From Clostridia bacterium (lineage in GTDB: Bacteria > Bacillota > Clostridia > Oscillospirales > CAG-272), in assembly GCA_017533565.1 (NCBI GenBank), contig JAFXHU010000029.1, positions 1-32,812 on the forward strand: a stretch of 32,812 nucleotides of DNA, in the 5' to 3' direction. Position 1 is the stretch's first letter. Every line of letters begins with the position of its first letter. The notes below the pieces were generated by a model. That model did no database searches, was not told where the DNA came from, and saw only the letters and a list, made by a program, of their open reading frames with translations. Shown in pieces: positions 1-6,208 of the stretch. The translations under genes were made by a program, and so were the position numbers.

Positions 1-100
1 ACGCCTTGATAAAGGCTTCGCTGCTATATCCGCGTTCTGCCGCAAGCTCAAACAGTTGACCTTGCGTATCGCACAATGTTAGTTGTAATGATTTGCACAT
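1..100 (-). CDS. Partial small protein of the HTH-ART module
   Basis: Only the first 33 codons are inside the window; the gene runs off the left edge. The ATG at 100-98 follows the stop of the upstream ART gene by one base and has a GAAGGG-like ribosome binding site inside the end of that gene, so the two are translationally linked. The visible protein has a run LFELAAERGY followed by SSEAFIKA, which I recall as the start of a small conserved hypothetical protein often found next to DUF3990 proteins; that association is from memory and not tested here. Its place at the end of the unit suggests it may be an antitoxin, immunity or accessory partner. Function unknown. Confidence 0.6.
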   Translation of the reverse strand, partial: MCKSLQLTLCDTQGQLFELAAERGYSSEAFIKA

Positions 101-101
101 A

Positions 102-947
102 TCATTCACCCTTCAAAATCTCGTCAAAGAATTTACCTTCTCGACGGTATTTAACCTCGATTTCCTCTGCCAGAGTAATTCCTTCTTTTCTTCTTTCTGC
201 ACTCATATCCTTGAGCAACGATAGTTCCAATTGGGAGAGGGGTTCTTCCTTCAAAATCTTAATTTGCTTACACGCCTTTTCTGTAATAGCAACATACTGC
301 TTACCGAGGTCAAGTGCAGAGAGGCAATTAATAAGAGCCACATCGGTGAGCGTTCTGTTGAAGAAACGAGAAAGCTCGGTGTACATACGGTCGTTAGCAA
401 TGTAGCCGATGATCACATCGTAGCCGTCAGCCATATGTGCATACTTCTCGTAGATAGGAGTACCCTTGGCACTTTCCATCTCCTTGCGATAGTAGGCGAT
501 AAGCATTGCCCAGTCCATACCGATCTCGACGGTCAACATCTTAAGTCCGGTCAAATCAAGCTCAACCGTGTAGAACTTGGGTTTATCCTCGTTGCAAACA
601 AGTGTTAACGGCTGAAGAGTATTCGTACCCATATAGAAGCCGCTACCAAAATCGCACTCGTCACGGCTGATAGGTGCAATATCTCCTACGATACCTTTCT
701 TCGATCCGTGATAGAGGACGAGCTTATTATCAGCATCTCCGTATGCCTTTGTGTCTATGATGAGCTGTGCGACATCTATCGCATGCTCCTTGCAGAAGTT
801 ATATAATTGTGTCTGCGCCATACGGTTAGGCAGAGTCTTTCCGTTCTCCCAACGGTTGATGGAAAGCGGAGTCGTGCCGAGAGCCGACGCGAACTGTTCC
901 TGATTCATATTGGCCGCAAAACGGATTGCTTTAATCAAATCTTTCAT
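102..947 (-). CDS. XRE-type HTH fused to DUF3990-like ADP-ribosyltransferase domain
   Basis: 281 residues. Residues 1-60 form an XRE/Cro-type helix-turn-helix (NQEQFASALGTT, then SINRWENGK). From about residue 77 the protein matches the DUF3990 family, predicted to have an ADP-ribosyltransferase fold: LYHGS at 78-82, DFGSGFYMG at 99-107, and a late LGKQYVAIT segment. Such proteins would move ADP-ribose from NAD+ to an unknown target. A DNA-binding domain joined to an effector is typical of self-regulating toxin-antitoxin-like units. The start has an AGGTGG site six bases upstream. The gene lies 31 bases after the DUF2971-like gene and just before a small gene, so the three probably form one transcript. 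Family assignment is fairly sure; toxin activity is inference. Confidence 0.75.
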   Translation of the reverse strand: MKDLIKAIRFAANMNQEQFASALGTTPLSINRWENGKTLPNRMAQTQLYNFCKEHAIDVAQLIIDTKAYGDADNKLVLYHGSKKGIVGDIAPISRDECDFGSGFYMGTNTLQPLTLVCNEDKPKFYTVELDLTGLKMLTVEIGMDWAMLIAYYRKEMESAKGTPIYEKYAHMADGYDVIIGYIANDRMYTELSRFFNRTLTDVALINCLSALDLGKQYVAITEKACKQIKILKEEPLSQLELSLLKDMSAERRKEGITLAEEIEVKYRREGKFFDEILKGE

Positions 948-978
948 GATATACCACCTATCATAACTGTTTTACAAA

Positions 979-1980
979 TTAATATCTAATCGGTATTTTT
1001 GATTGCCATACCGAAAACGTTCTATACCCCTTTTTTAGAGCTAACTCCTTAATGCTTTGCTTTGCTATTTCAAATTCTGTCATAGGAGAAATATAAATTC
1101 TCGAAATCGTGTTATAGGCAAAAGGAATTGTTAAGTAAGGAGTTAGCATTCCATTTTTTACACAAAAGTCTACACTGATTTTTGTGTCTTTCAATCCGGT
1201 AATTAAGGTATTTTGATCCGTTTTGAAACTATCATCAAACTCAACAACAAATCTATACTCTTGCTCATTTGAAAATTTAGGATGTTTATAAAAAACTCCA
1301 TATAAATCAATATACTCTTTAAGATACATCTCGCCAAAATTCAAAAAGTTAGGCGTTAGATTTTTTTCTTGTGATGATAATTGTTGATTAGCAAATGACT
1401 CAATTGACTGCAATAAATTCTTAATCTCTTCTTCTTGCTCTTTTGGAGAATAAAGAACTTTTCCGTAATAAATCGAGACAAATTGACTTTTTGGCAGTAT
1501 AGTTCCAAGTTCGTTCAAAAAAGAAGAAACTTTGATTCCAACGCTATAACCTTGATATGAGCCATTTTTTACATAATAATTCCACATATTCAAGAGATCT
1601 GGATCTGTACACGTACAGAACAAAAATGCACGTGCGGATTTGGTTTTACCCGTTGAGGTTGTTTTAAATTTTACATTGGTGACTGAAAGGCGTTTTATTT
1701 CGTTATAGTCGTTATCTTCCAACAAGGCATTGACTATTATTTCTGCGTACGGAAATTTCCCCTTGTTACTTTCAATATATTCAATCAGTTTTTTTACAAA
1801 ATAAACCCCTTCGGAACGATCATTCATGTATCTAATATCTGTAAATCTTACATTCTGATTATCCAATATTCCAAGCAAACCTTCTGGGGAGGTATAGTGA
1901 TATACTATACTTTCGTTTTTATCTAAAACAACTCCGTCACGATGATAATTATGTATGAATTTAGATTCGTATTGAAACAT
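979..1980 (-). CDS. DUF2971-like protein
   Basis: 333 residues, AT-rich. It shows the DUF2971 pattern: VYHYTS at 26-31 followed by GLLGIL, then FTDIRYMNDRSEG around 46-58, a later MWNYYVKNGSYQGYSVGI segment, and KHPKFSNEQEYRFVV near 233. The opening (aromatic-H-Y-T, then a short helix ending in a hydrophobic I-L) resembles the NAD-site strand of ADP-ribosyltransferase-fold proteins such as DarT; that similarity is my inference, not an established assignment. The biochemical function of the family is not known to me. The ATG has a GGAGG site six bases upstream and is preceded by a consensus promoter with palindromes. It is the first gene of the unit that continues with the HTH-ART gene. Confidence 0.7.
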   Translation of the reverse strand: MFQYESKFIHNYHRDGVVLDKNESIVYHYTSPEGLLGILDNQNVRFTDIRYMNDRSEGVYFVKKLIEYIESNKGKFPYAEIIVNALLEDNDYNEIKRLSVTNVKFKTTSTGKTKSARAFLFCTCTDPDLLNMWNYYVKNGSYQGYSVGIKVSSFLNELGTILPKSQFVSIYYGKVLYSPKEQEEEIKNLLQSIESFANQQLSSQEKNLTPNFLNFGEMYLKEYIDLYGVFYKHPKFSNEQEYRFVVEFDDSFKTDQNTLITGLKDTKISVDFCVKNGMLTPYLTIPFAYNTISRIYISPMTEFEIAKQSIKELALKKGYRTFSVWQSKIPIRY

Positions 1981-2005
1981 GACATGCCTCCTGAAGTTAT
2001 TTTAA

Positions 2006-2057
2006 CCTATCATTTGTAATCAATTACAATTATATACTATGATAGGCGAGTTGTCAA
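2006..2057 (-). promoter_or_regulatory. Consensus promoter with nested palindromes for the DUF2971/HTH-ART unit
   Basis: On the minus strand TTGACA (2057-2052) and TATAAT (2034-2029) are separated by exactly 17 bases, a perfect sigma-A promoter. The -10 region is flanked by inverted copies of CCTATCAT (2006-2013 and, reversed, 2039-2046), and a second palindrome, TTGTAATTGATTACAA, lies just downstream of the -10. CCTATCAT occurs again at 957-964, over the ribosome binding site of the HTH-ART gene. The arrangement suggests autoregulation by the unit's own HTH protein. Confidence 0.7.
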
Positions 2058-2115
2058 GGTGTTGTGAACTTTTCGTTGGTAAAGCTCTTTACTTTTTTCA
2101 ACGAGCATGTATTTT

Positions 2116-2144
2116 GTTAGAAAAAATATCCACTTTTTTCTAAC
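2116..2144. repeat. Perfect 11-bp inverted repeat
   Basis: Arms GTTAGAAAAAA (2116-2126) and TTTTTTCTAAC (2134-2144) pair perfectly around a 7-base loop. The T-run inside the right arm makes it terminator-like in either direction. It sits between the divergent promoters at 2029-2057 (minus) and 2171-2199 (plus), where a terminator is not expected, so it could also be a protein-binding site. The rest of 2058-2170 shows nothing else that I recognise. Confidence 0.5.
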
Positions 2145-2170
2145 GACGGAAAGAATATAATCTCTCTCCC

Positions 2171-2199
2171 TTGAACTCTCGGCAGCTTTGTGGTATAAT
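2171..2199 (+). promoter_or_regulatory. Plus-strand sigma-A promoter
   Basis: TTGAAC (2171-2176), a 17-base spacer and TATAAT (2194-2199). It points into the unexplained unit at 2206-2565, which has no convincing protein gene. Confidence 0.6.
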
Positions 2200-2205
2200 G
2201 ATGCT

Positions 2206-2565
2206 AATAACTTAATCCGTTGCGGCGGATTTGGCGGTTATGATGTGGCTTGCCACGGGGCGTTTTGGCGTGGATTTATCTAAAAGTTTTTCTAAAAAAT
2301 CTTTAGAAATTGTTTTAGAAGCGGAAATTCTTGCACCGTCTACGGTTTCGGATTTTTGGAAAGGCAAAACGCCGAAAACCCTTGCTACGTCTGGGGTTTC
2401 AGCGTTCTCTACCGTCTGATATTTTCGATTATTTTGCGTTAATGTCGGATTTCTCAAAAAGTCTTGAAAACCGTTTGCCCAAAAGGCACGGGGGTTCGCA
2501 TTTGAGCCGTAGAGCGCGTAGCGAAGCGGCGCGAGAGTGTTAGAAAACAACTAAGAGTTGTTTTT
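2206..2565 (+). other. Unexplained ~360-nt transcription unit, possibly a multi-copy element
   Basis: A consensus promoter ends just upstream and an intrinsic terminator closes the unit, so a transcript of about 360 nt is likely. It has a short reading frame on the plus strand (2231-2419, TTG start, 62 codons) and a 112-codon frame on the minus strand (2212-2550). Neither has a clear ribosome binding site or a recognisable domain. The translated stretches (for example GSNANPRAFWANGF on the minus strand) are ones I recall seeing repeatedly as hypothetical proteins in clostridial genomes, which would suggest a repeated non-coding element rather than a gene. That is memory-based and unverified. 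Confidence 0.35.
2544..2565 (+). terminator. Intrinsic terminator
   Basis: AAAACAACT pairs with AGTTGTTTT around a 3-base loop and runs into T residues. It closes the plus-strand unit begun at the 2171-2199 promoter. The following bases to 2620 contain more short hairpins and no gene. Confidence 0.6.
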
Positions 2566-2620
2566 CCTCGAGCGTGACCGAGCCGCAGTGAGACCAAGCT
2601 CGCTTGTAAGCGTCAAGGCG

Positions 2621-2642
2621 AAAAATCTTCGTCAAAGACGAA
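2621..2642 (-). terminator. Probable intrinsic terminator of the nuclease/coiled-coil unit
   Basis: Read on the minus strand, TTCGTC-TTT-GACGAA is followed within two bases by five Ts (2625-2621). It lies 18 bases beyond the stop of the coiled-coil gene. Confidence 0.55.
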
Positions 2643-2659
2643 TACCCCTCTTCCCAGCC

Positions 2660-3784
2660 TCATATCAACGCTATTTTGTTCTTCAATGCTTTTATCTTTT
2701 CAAGTAACGAATCATACTCGGTAAAGGCTTCTACAATTTCAGTATCGTTTTCAAAAGTAGGTCTTACCGGGTATTTCTTGTTTATGATAAAGCCTTTTTC
2801 ACAGGTTTCGAATTTCACCGTTACTTTGTTGTTCTGTTGAGCAATAACAACGCCCTTGCCATAGGTGGGTTGATTTACCTCAACATTTAAAAGGGATATG
2901 TACGTATATTTCTCGGCTTCCATTTCAAGTGTATGAAGCTCAGCTTCAAGCTCCGCTATACGAGACTCTCTTTCGAGTCTTTCTTTTTCTCTTGCTTCAG
3001 CTTCAACAAATGCTTTTATGCTATCTTTCTTTGAAGCGTGAGTCATACCTGCATAGAAGTTATAAGTGCGACAACAGTACATCAAATCGAAAGCGAGAAT
3101 GTGCCTTGTCACATCAACGTAGTATTCGTCTGCGATCGCATTTCTCTCTTTTATGAGATTGTCGTGCTTTTCAAGAAGCGTGGGGTGTTCCTTAAGAGCT
3201 TCTACAATTATTTCGCAAAGTTCATAGTAGCGGTCAAGCCTGAAATCTCCGCCCGAGCCGAGATCCTTGCCATATTCAACGTGCTTTGCGAACTCTTCTG
3301 CATCACTAAAACGATAAATAAAGTTTACATCTGGAGCAAAAAACGCAAGATAACATGACACGGAGTGCCTTTCTTGCTTAAATTTAAAGCTTTGGGGATA
3401 ATACTCCGCGCGGAGCTTATCAAACTCTTCGAGAAACTTCTCCATATTGTTTTGTCTTGCTTCGAGGTCACCGCCATCGTCTGCAAAAAGAAGAGTCTCA
3501 AATAGTGTTTCCACTGCTACTTGATTCTTTTCGGCAACTTTTACTATACCGTTTGAAGGGGACACGTAGCTATTATCGGTAAGAATATCGAAGTTCTTCT
3601 TCGCAAGGTTGAATTTCTCCGAGAAGGACATTGCTTTTGCTTCTTCCGAGAACCAAACATCACGGAAGGTTTTTGCTGCTTTCCACTTGAAAATTTCGTC
3701 GGGTTCACCGAGGTTACCGCTATTGAGCTTGTAAAAATTCTCTTCGTATTTTTCTATAAGTCTATGTAGGTTTTGAGTGTTCAT
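2660..3784 (-). CDS. Unrecognised coiled-coil protein with KOW/Tudor-like C-terminal segment
   Basis: 374 residues, charged and probably cytoplasmic; no signal peptide or membrane segment. The first 250 residues are mostly helical and match no family I can name. A coiled coil (repeated E/K/L, ERLERESRIAELEAEL) covers roughly 255-290. Then comes a small beta-rich segment, PTYGKGVVIAQQNNKVTVKF, that resembles the 'G-x-G-x-V ... V-x-F' barrel seen near the end of some helicases and other nucleic-acid proteins; this is an inference. The ATG overlaps the TGA of the upstream nuclease-like gene by four bases (ATGA), so translation is coupled and the products probably act together. It may be a regulatory or target-recognition partner of the nuclease. 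Confidence 0.7.
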   Translation of the reverse strand: MNTQNLHRLIEKYEENFYKLNSGNLGEPDEIFKWKAAKTFRDVWFSEEAKAMSFSEKFNLAKKNFDILTDNSYVSPSNGIVKVAEKNQVAVETLFETLLFADDGGDLEARQNNMEKFLEEFDKLRAEYYPQSFKFKQERHSVSCYLAFFAPDVNFIYRFSDAEEFAKHVEYGKDLGSGGDFRLDRYYELCEIIVEALKEHPTLLEKHDNLIKERNAIADEYYVDVTRHILAFDLMYCCRTYNFYAGMTHASKKDSIKAFVEAEAREKERLERESRIAELEAELHTLEMEAEKYTYISLLNVEVNQPTYGKGVVIAQQNNKVTVKFETCEKGFIINKKYPVRPTFENDTEIVEAFTEYDSLLEKIKALKNKIALI

Positions 3785-4353
3785 TTAATTGCCCCCGAAT
3801 CTATAATAGAGTCAATCTCGGATTTTATCTGGTCGTATTTTTCAGCTTCGAATCCAAAGCTTTTTATTCTTCTGAGAGATATTGTTTTGTTGTCCTGACA
3901 GTGCTCGTTTATAAACGATGTCGGCACTATGTAAAATTCCCAGTTATCAAGGTTTAACGGATAAGATGTTTCTTTCGTTTCTCCGGTATTTAAACAAAAA
4001 ACATATATATCGTTCTGTCGGCAGAACTCGTTGTTTCCGCACACGCCGGAATCGTAAGCTCCGTTAGCCTTTGTGATACCGAATGTTCTTTGCTTTGATA
4101 TCTTTGCTTCGTCATTCCACAAATGGTAATAGGCGGTTGATTTAACTTCGATTTTTACATCGCGATAGGTTATATCCCAAAGAGTCCAATATGCGCTGTT
4201 TTGCGCTTCGGTTACTCCCAATGCCCTCGCCACAATAAACTCGGCTATTTCACCGTGAAGGCTGTATATGTTTGAATATTGAAATCTCCAGAAATCAGAA
4301 AAATCGAAATCCAAATTTTCATTTTTGAATAAAAATTTCTCGTTGCCTTTCAT
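3781..4353 (-). CDS. PD-(D/E)XK nuclease-like protein
   Basis: 190 residues. The pattern of the PD-(D/E)XK nuclease fold is visible in order: helix glutamate in LHGEIAEF (E35), then aspartate in WDITY (D60), then IEVKSTA with the E69-x-K71 pair. Aromatic residues crowd the putative active site (YW at 55-56, YYHLW after the lysine). It resembles small restriction-endonuclease-like hypothetical proteins of bacteria; the substrate is unknown. It has no methyltransferase neighbour, so it is not an ordinary restriction-modification gene. The ATG at 4353 follows a CGAGGA site and a strong promoter. It overlaps the downstream coiled-coil gene by four bases, forming a two-gene operon. Confidence 0.7.
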   Translation of the reverse strand: MKGNEKFLFKNENLDFDFSDFWRFQYSNIYSLHGEIAEFIVARALGVTEAQNSAYWTLWDITYRDVKIEVKSTAYYHLWNDEAKISKQRTFGITKANGAYDSGVCGNNEFCRQNDIYVFCLNTGETKETSYPLNLDNWEFYIVPTSFINEHCQDNKTISLRRIKSFGFEAEKYDQIKSEIDSIIDSGAIK

Positions 4354-4411
4354 GAAAAAGTCCTCGTTATATGTTTTGATATATTATAGCATAATTCGAG
4401 GACTTTTTCAA
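4354..4411 (-). promoter_or_regulatory. Promoter of the nuclease operon enclosed by a perfect 13-bp inverted repeat
   Basis: On the minus strand TTGAAA (4411-4406), 17 bases, then TATAAT (4388-4383). A perfect inverted repeat, GAAAAAGTCCTCG (4354-4366) and CGAGGACTTTTTC (4397-4409), brackets the promoter. One arm overlaps the -35 box and spacer and the other covers the ribosome binding site just before the ATG. This fits a repressor that contacts both arms; only one arm would be transcribed, so an RNA hairpin is unlikely in this direction. Confidence 0.65.
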
Positions 4412-4425
4412 GTCGCTGTGTTTTA

Positions 4426-4454
4426 TTGACATTAATTCCAAAATATGATAAAAT
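4426..4454 (+). promoter_or_regulatory. Plus-strand promoter of the disrupted small gene
   Basis: TTGACA (4426-4431), 17 bases, TAAAAT (4449-4454). It is followed by an AAAGGAG ribosome binding site at 4474-4480, eight bases before the ATG at 4489. The signals are intact although the gene carries an early stop. Confidence 0.65.
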
Positions 4455-4488
4455 ATGATATAACAAACTACCCAAAGGAGCTTGAGAT

Positions 4489-4749
4489 ATGAAGTGAGAT
4501 TATAGATCTTTTATTTCCAGAGTTGGAACTGAACTGTTTCAAACAGCGCGAGATGCTGGAAATAAATTAATTGACGATGCGGTTGAAGAAGAGAAAATTT
4601 GGGGAATGAGCAGAGCTGTTGATTCTATGCTTGAGTGCGATGTTTCAGACGAAAAAATAATTAGTATGCTACAAAAATATTGGGATCTTAGACTCAGTGA
4701 AGCAAAAGCAATTATAGAATCTGCAAAAGATGCAAAATCGAAAAACTAA
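4489..4749 (+). pseudogene. Small conserved-looking protein interrupted by UGA at codon 3
   Basis: After ATG AAG there is an in-frame TGA (4495-4497), and then the same frame stays open for 83 more codons to TAA at 4747-4749. The open part is amphipathic and helical (for example SFISRVGTELFQTARDAG and ISMLQKYWDLRLSEAKAII) and looks like a real small bacterial protein of about 85 residues, but I cannot name the family. Promoter and ribosome binding site are in place. The next in-frame ATG lies far downstream and would remove nearly half of the protein. The simplest reading is a recent nonsense mutation; a sequencing error or read-through are alternatives. Other genes here use TGA as a normal stop. 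Confidence 0.6.
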
Positions 4750-4766
4750 TCGTTAAAGGATTTGAT

Positions 4767-4927
4767 ATGAGCAAACTTGATTTTATTGAAGGTTATATTA
4801 CCCTGCGTATCATATGAACAAAACGCATTGGTTAACCGCCTCGCTTTCCGAGTGCGATGATGATACGATTTCCTGGCTTCTTGGTATCAGCTTCGACTTG
4901 ACGAGAAGTAAAATTAAACTTAAATAA
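4767..4927 (+). pseudogene. Decayed MmcQ/YjbR-like remnant
   Basis: An ATG with an AAAGGA site opens a frame reading MSKLDFIEGY, which then runs out of frame. From 4796 a second frame reads YYPAYHMNKTHWLTASL and ends in a run like ISFDLT before the TAA at 4925-4927. The HMNKTHW core is the C-terminal signature of the MmcQ/YjbR (DUF419) family of about 115 residues. Removing two bases (an AT within TATAT at about 4796) joins the parts into one frame, so this is a gene with a large N-terminal deletion and a 2-nt frameshift. It marks the edge of the accessory island. Confidence 0.65.
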
Positions 4928-4932
4928 ATTAT

Positions 4933-4979
4933 GCCGATGAGGTTTCTTTTGATTCCTCATCGGCGTTTTATTATTTTTC
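4933..4979 (+). terminator. Intrinsic terminator
   Basis: GCCGATGAGG (4933-4942) pairs with CCTCATCGGC (4955-4964), followed by a T-rich tract (GTTTTATTATTTTT). It ends the plus-strand remnants and, being nearly symmetrical, may also serve the minus-strand rhodanese gene. Confidence 0.8.
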
Positions 4980-5360
4980 TATTTCGCCTGTCCAATCAAG
5001 GATACCGCCAAACTCGACTATGTTCGTGTATCCGAGCTTTACGAGCTTTTCAGACGCTTCCTTGCTTCGTCTTCCGCTTCGGCAATATACGAGTATCAGC
5101 TGCGATTTGTCGGGAAGCTCGGGAATCTCTTCCGTGCCTATTTCCTCGTTTGCAACGTTGATTGCTCCCGGGATATGACCTTCGGCAAATTCGTCGGCTC
5201 TGCGCACGTCGAGAATTATATAATTCTTTTCCGACTCCATCATCTTTACGGCTTCCGACGTAGTTATCTGCTTATATTCCGATGAGCCTCCCGAAGTCCC
5301 GCAGGACGACAAAAGCAGCAGCGAAAGAATAAACGGCAAAAGCCTTTTCGGTTTTCTCAT
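4971..5360 (-). CDS. Rhodanese-domain lipoprotein
   Basis: 129 residues from the ATG at 5360; a TTG two codons upstream is also possible, but GGAG is seven bases from this ATG. A lipoprotein signal peptide ends in LLLLSSC (lipidated C20). The rest is one rhodanese domain: LDVRRADEFAEGHIPGAINV around 50-69 and the active-site loop CRSGRRS with catalytic C93, which would carry a persulfide. Single-domain rhodaneses handle sulfane sulfur; this one would act outside the membrane. It follows bcp by 33 bases on the same strand, so both are likely co-transcribed and may deal with oxidative or sulfur stress together. Confidence 0.88.
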   Translation of the reverse strand: MRKPKRLLPFILSLLLLSSCGTSGGSSEYKQITTSEAVKMMESEKNYIILDVRRADEFAEGHIPGAINVANEEIGTEEIPELPDKSQLILVYCRSGRRSKEASEKLVKLGYTNIVEFGGILDWTGEIEK

Positions 5361-5393
5361 AATCAATCTCCGTGACTTTGAAATTCTTGGGTT

Positions 5394-5846
5394 TTATAGA
5401 AATTCTAATATTTCTGCGGCGTTTGTATCCGGCTTAACCCTTGGCATTATCTTTTCTACAATTCCGTTCCCGTCGATAATGAACGTGGTACGAACAACAC
5501 CGAAGCTAACCTTTCCGTACAGCTTCTTTTCCTGCCACACACCGTATGCCCCTATCGCTTCGAGATTTGGGTCGGAAAGCAAAACGAAGGGGAGATTATA
5601 TTTTTCAGCAAATTTAACGTGAGATGCGATACCGTCACGGCTGATTCCTATAACCTCTACTCCTCTTTTTTGAAACTCCTCGTATGCTCCCGCGAAGGCA
5701 CATGCCTGTCTTGTGCATCCCGGGGTGTTATCCTTGGGATAAAAATACAGAACAACTCTTTTGCCGATAAAGTCCGACAAGCTTACGTCATTTCCGTTTT
5801 TATCTTTAAGGGTAAATCCCGGTGCGCGATCACCTATATTTAGCAT
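5394..5846 (-). CDS. bcp: Thioredoxin-dependent peroxiredoxin (Bcp/PrxQ type)
   Basis: 150 residues, full family length. The peroxidatic cysteine lies in NTPGCTRQAC (C44), with the resolving cysteine five residues later (C49), the atypical 2-Cys arrangement of the Bcp/PrxQ group. GISRDG and the late FGVVRTTFIID strand also fit. The enzyme reduces hydrogen peroxide and organic hydroperoxides using thioredoxin, a useful function for an anaerobe exposed to traces of oxygen. The ATG has a GGAG site seven bases upstream, and its own promoter lies at 5895-5923. It is the first gene of a two-gene operon with the rhodanese lipoprotein. Confidence 0.95.
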   Translation of the reverse strand: MLNIGDRAPGFTLKDKNGNDVSLSDFIGKRVVLYFYPKDNTPGCTRQACAFAGAYEEFQKRGVEVIGISRDGIASHVKFAEKYNLPFVLLSDPNLEAIGAYGVWQEKKLYGKVSFGVVRTTFIIDGNGIVEKIMPRVKPDTNAAEILEFL

Positions 5847-5894
5847 ATTCTTTCTCCTGTCTTTCGTAATATTAAAGCATTCGCTATTTAAAAT

Positions 5895-5923
5895 ATTTTA
5901 CCACAAATCCGAGAAAAATTCAA
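5895..5923 (-). promoter_or_regulatory. Promoter of bcp operon
   Basis: On the minus strand TTGAAT (5923-5918), 17 bases, TAAAAT (5900-5895), about 50 bases before the bcp start. Confidence 0.6.
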
Positions 5924-5987
5924 GGAGATATTCTTTGTTTACTGCTTGCTTACTGCGTATCAGTTTTTGATATGTAGAGGGACAGAG

Positions 5988-6017
5988 AAAGCGGCAAGCA
6001 TTTTTGCTCACCGCTTT
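5988..6017. repeat. Extended hairpin in spacer, possible terminator
   Basis: AAAGCGG (5988-5994) pairs with CCGCTTT (6011-6017), with an inner AGCA/TGCT helix and a TTTT loop. It lies downstream of the large lipoprotein gene on the minus strand but lacks a clean T-run after the stem there. Confidence 0.4.
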
Positions 6018-6048
6018 GGTGTTTGAGTCTGCGTACATTGTGACCGTA

Positions 6049-6120
6049 CTCCCTGTGAGCTTCACCTCTTACGAGGTGGTGCTTTGCACTGTGTTTTGCT
6101 TTAGCAAAACGCTCACGGAG
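6049..6120. repeat. Cloverleaf-like cluster of perfect hairpins
   Basis: Three hairpins sit almost end to end: CACCTC-TTAC-GAGGTG (6063-6078), GTGC-TTT-GCAC (6079-6089) and GTTTTGC-TTTA-GCAAAAC (6093-6110). They are enclosed by a closing stem, GTGAGC (6055-6060) with GCTCAC (6111-6116), extended by CTCC/GGAG across a 2-base bulge. The whole is 72 bases, tRNA-sized, but has no tRNA consensus bases. Another tight palindrome, TGAAAGC-AA-GCTTTCA, follows near 6140-6155. It could be a structured RNA, a mobile palindromic element, or part of the 3' UTR of the lipoprotein gene at 6209. Confidence 0.5.
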
Positions 6121-6208
6121 CAATCGGCACTCGCGTCCTTGAAAGCAAGCTTTCAGATACGCTTCGTTTGATTATCCGCAGGCTCTTTTTATTTAGTTGT
6201 TGATTCGG

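Noticed and set aside
2212-2550. 112-codon minus-strand protein
   Set aside because: There is no ribosome binding site or domain, and the promoter and terminator around it are on the opposite strand. It is treated as part of a non-coding element.
4495-4497. UGA as selenocysteine
   Set aside because: No hairpin of the bacterial SECIS kind was seen just after it, position 3 is not a plausible catalytic site, and no selenoprotein family matches.
6049-6120. tRNA gene
   Set aside because: The cloverleaf has the right size, but no T-loop GTTC sequence, anticodon-arm geometry or CCA-end acceptor pattern fits.
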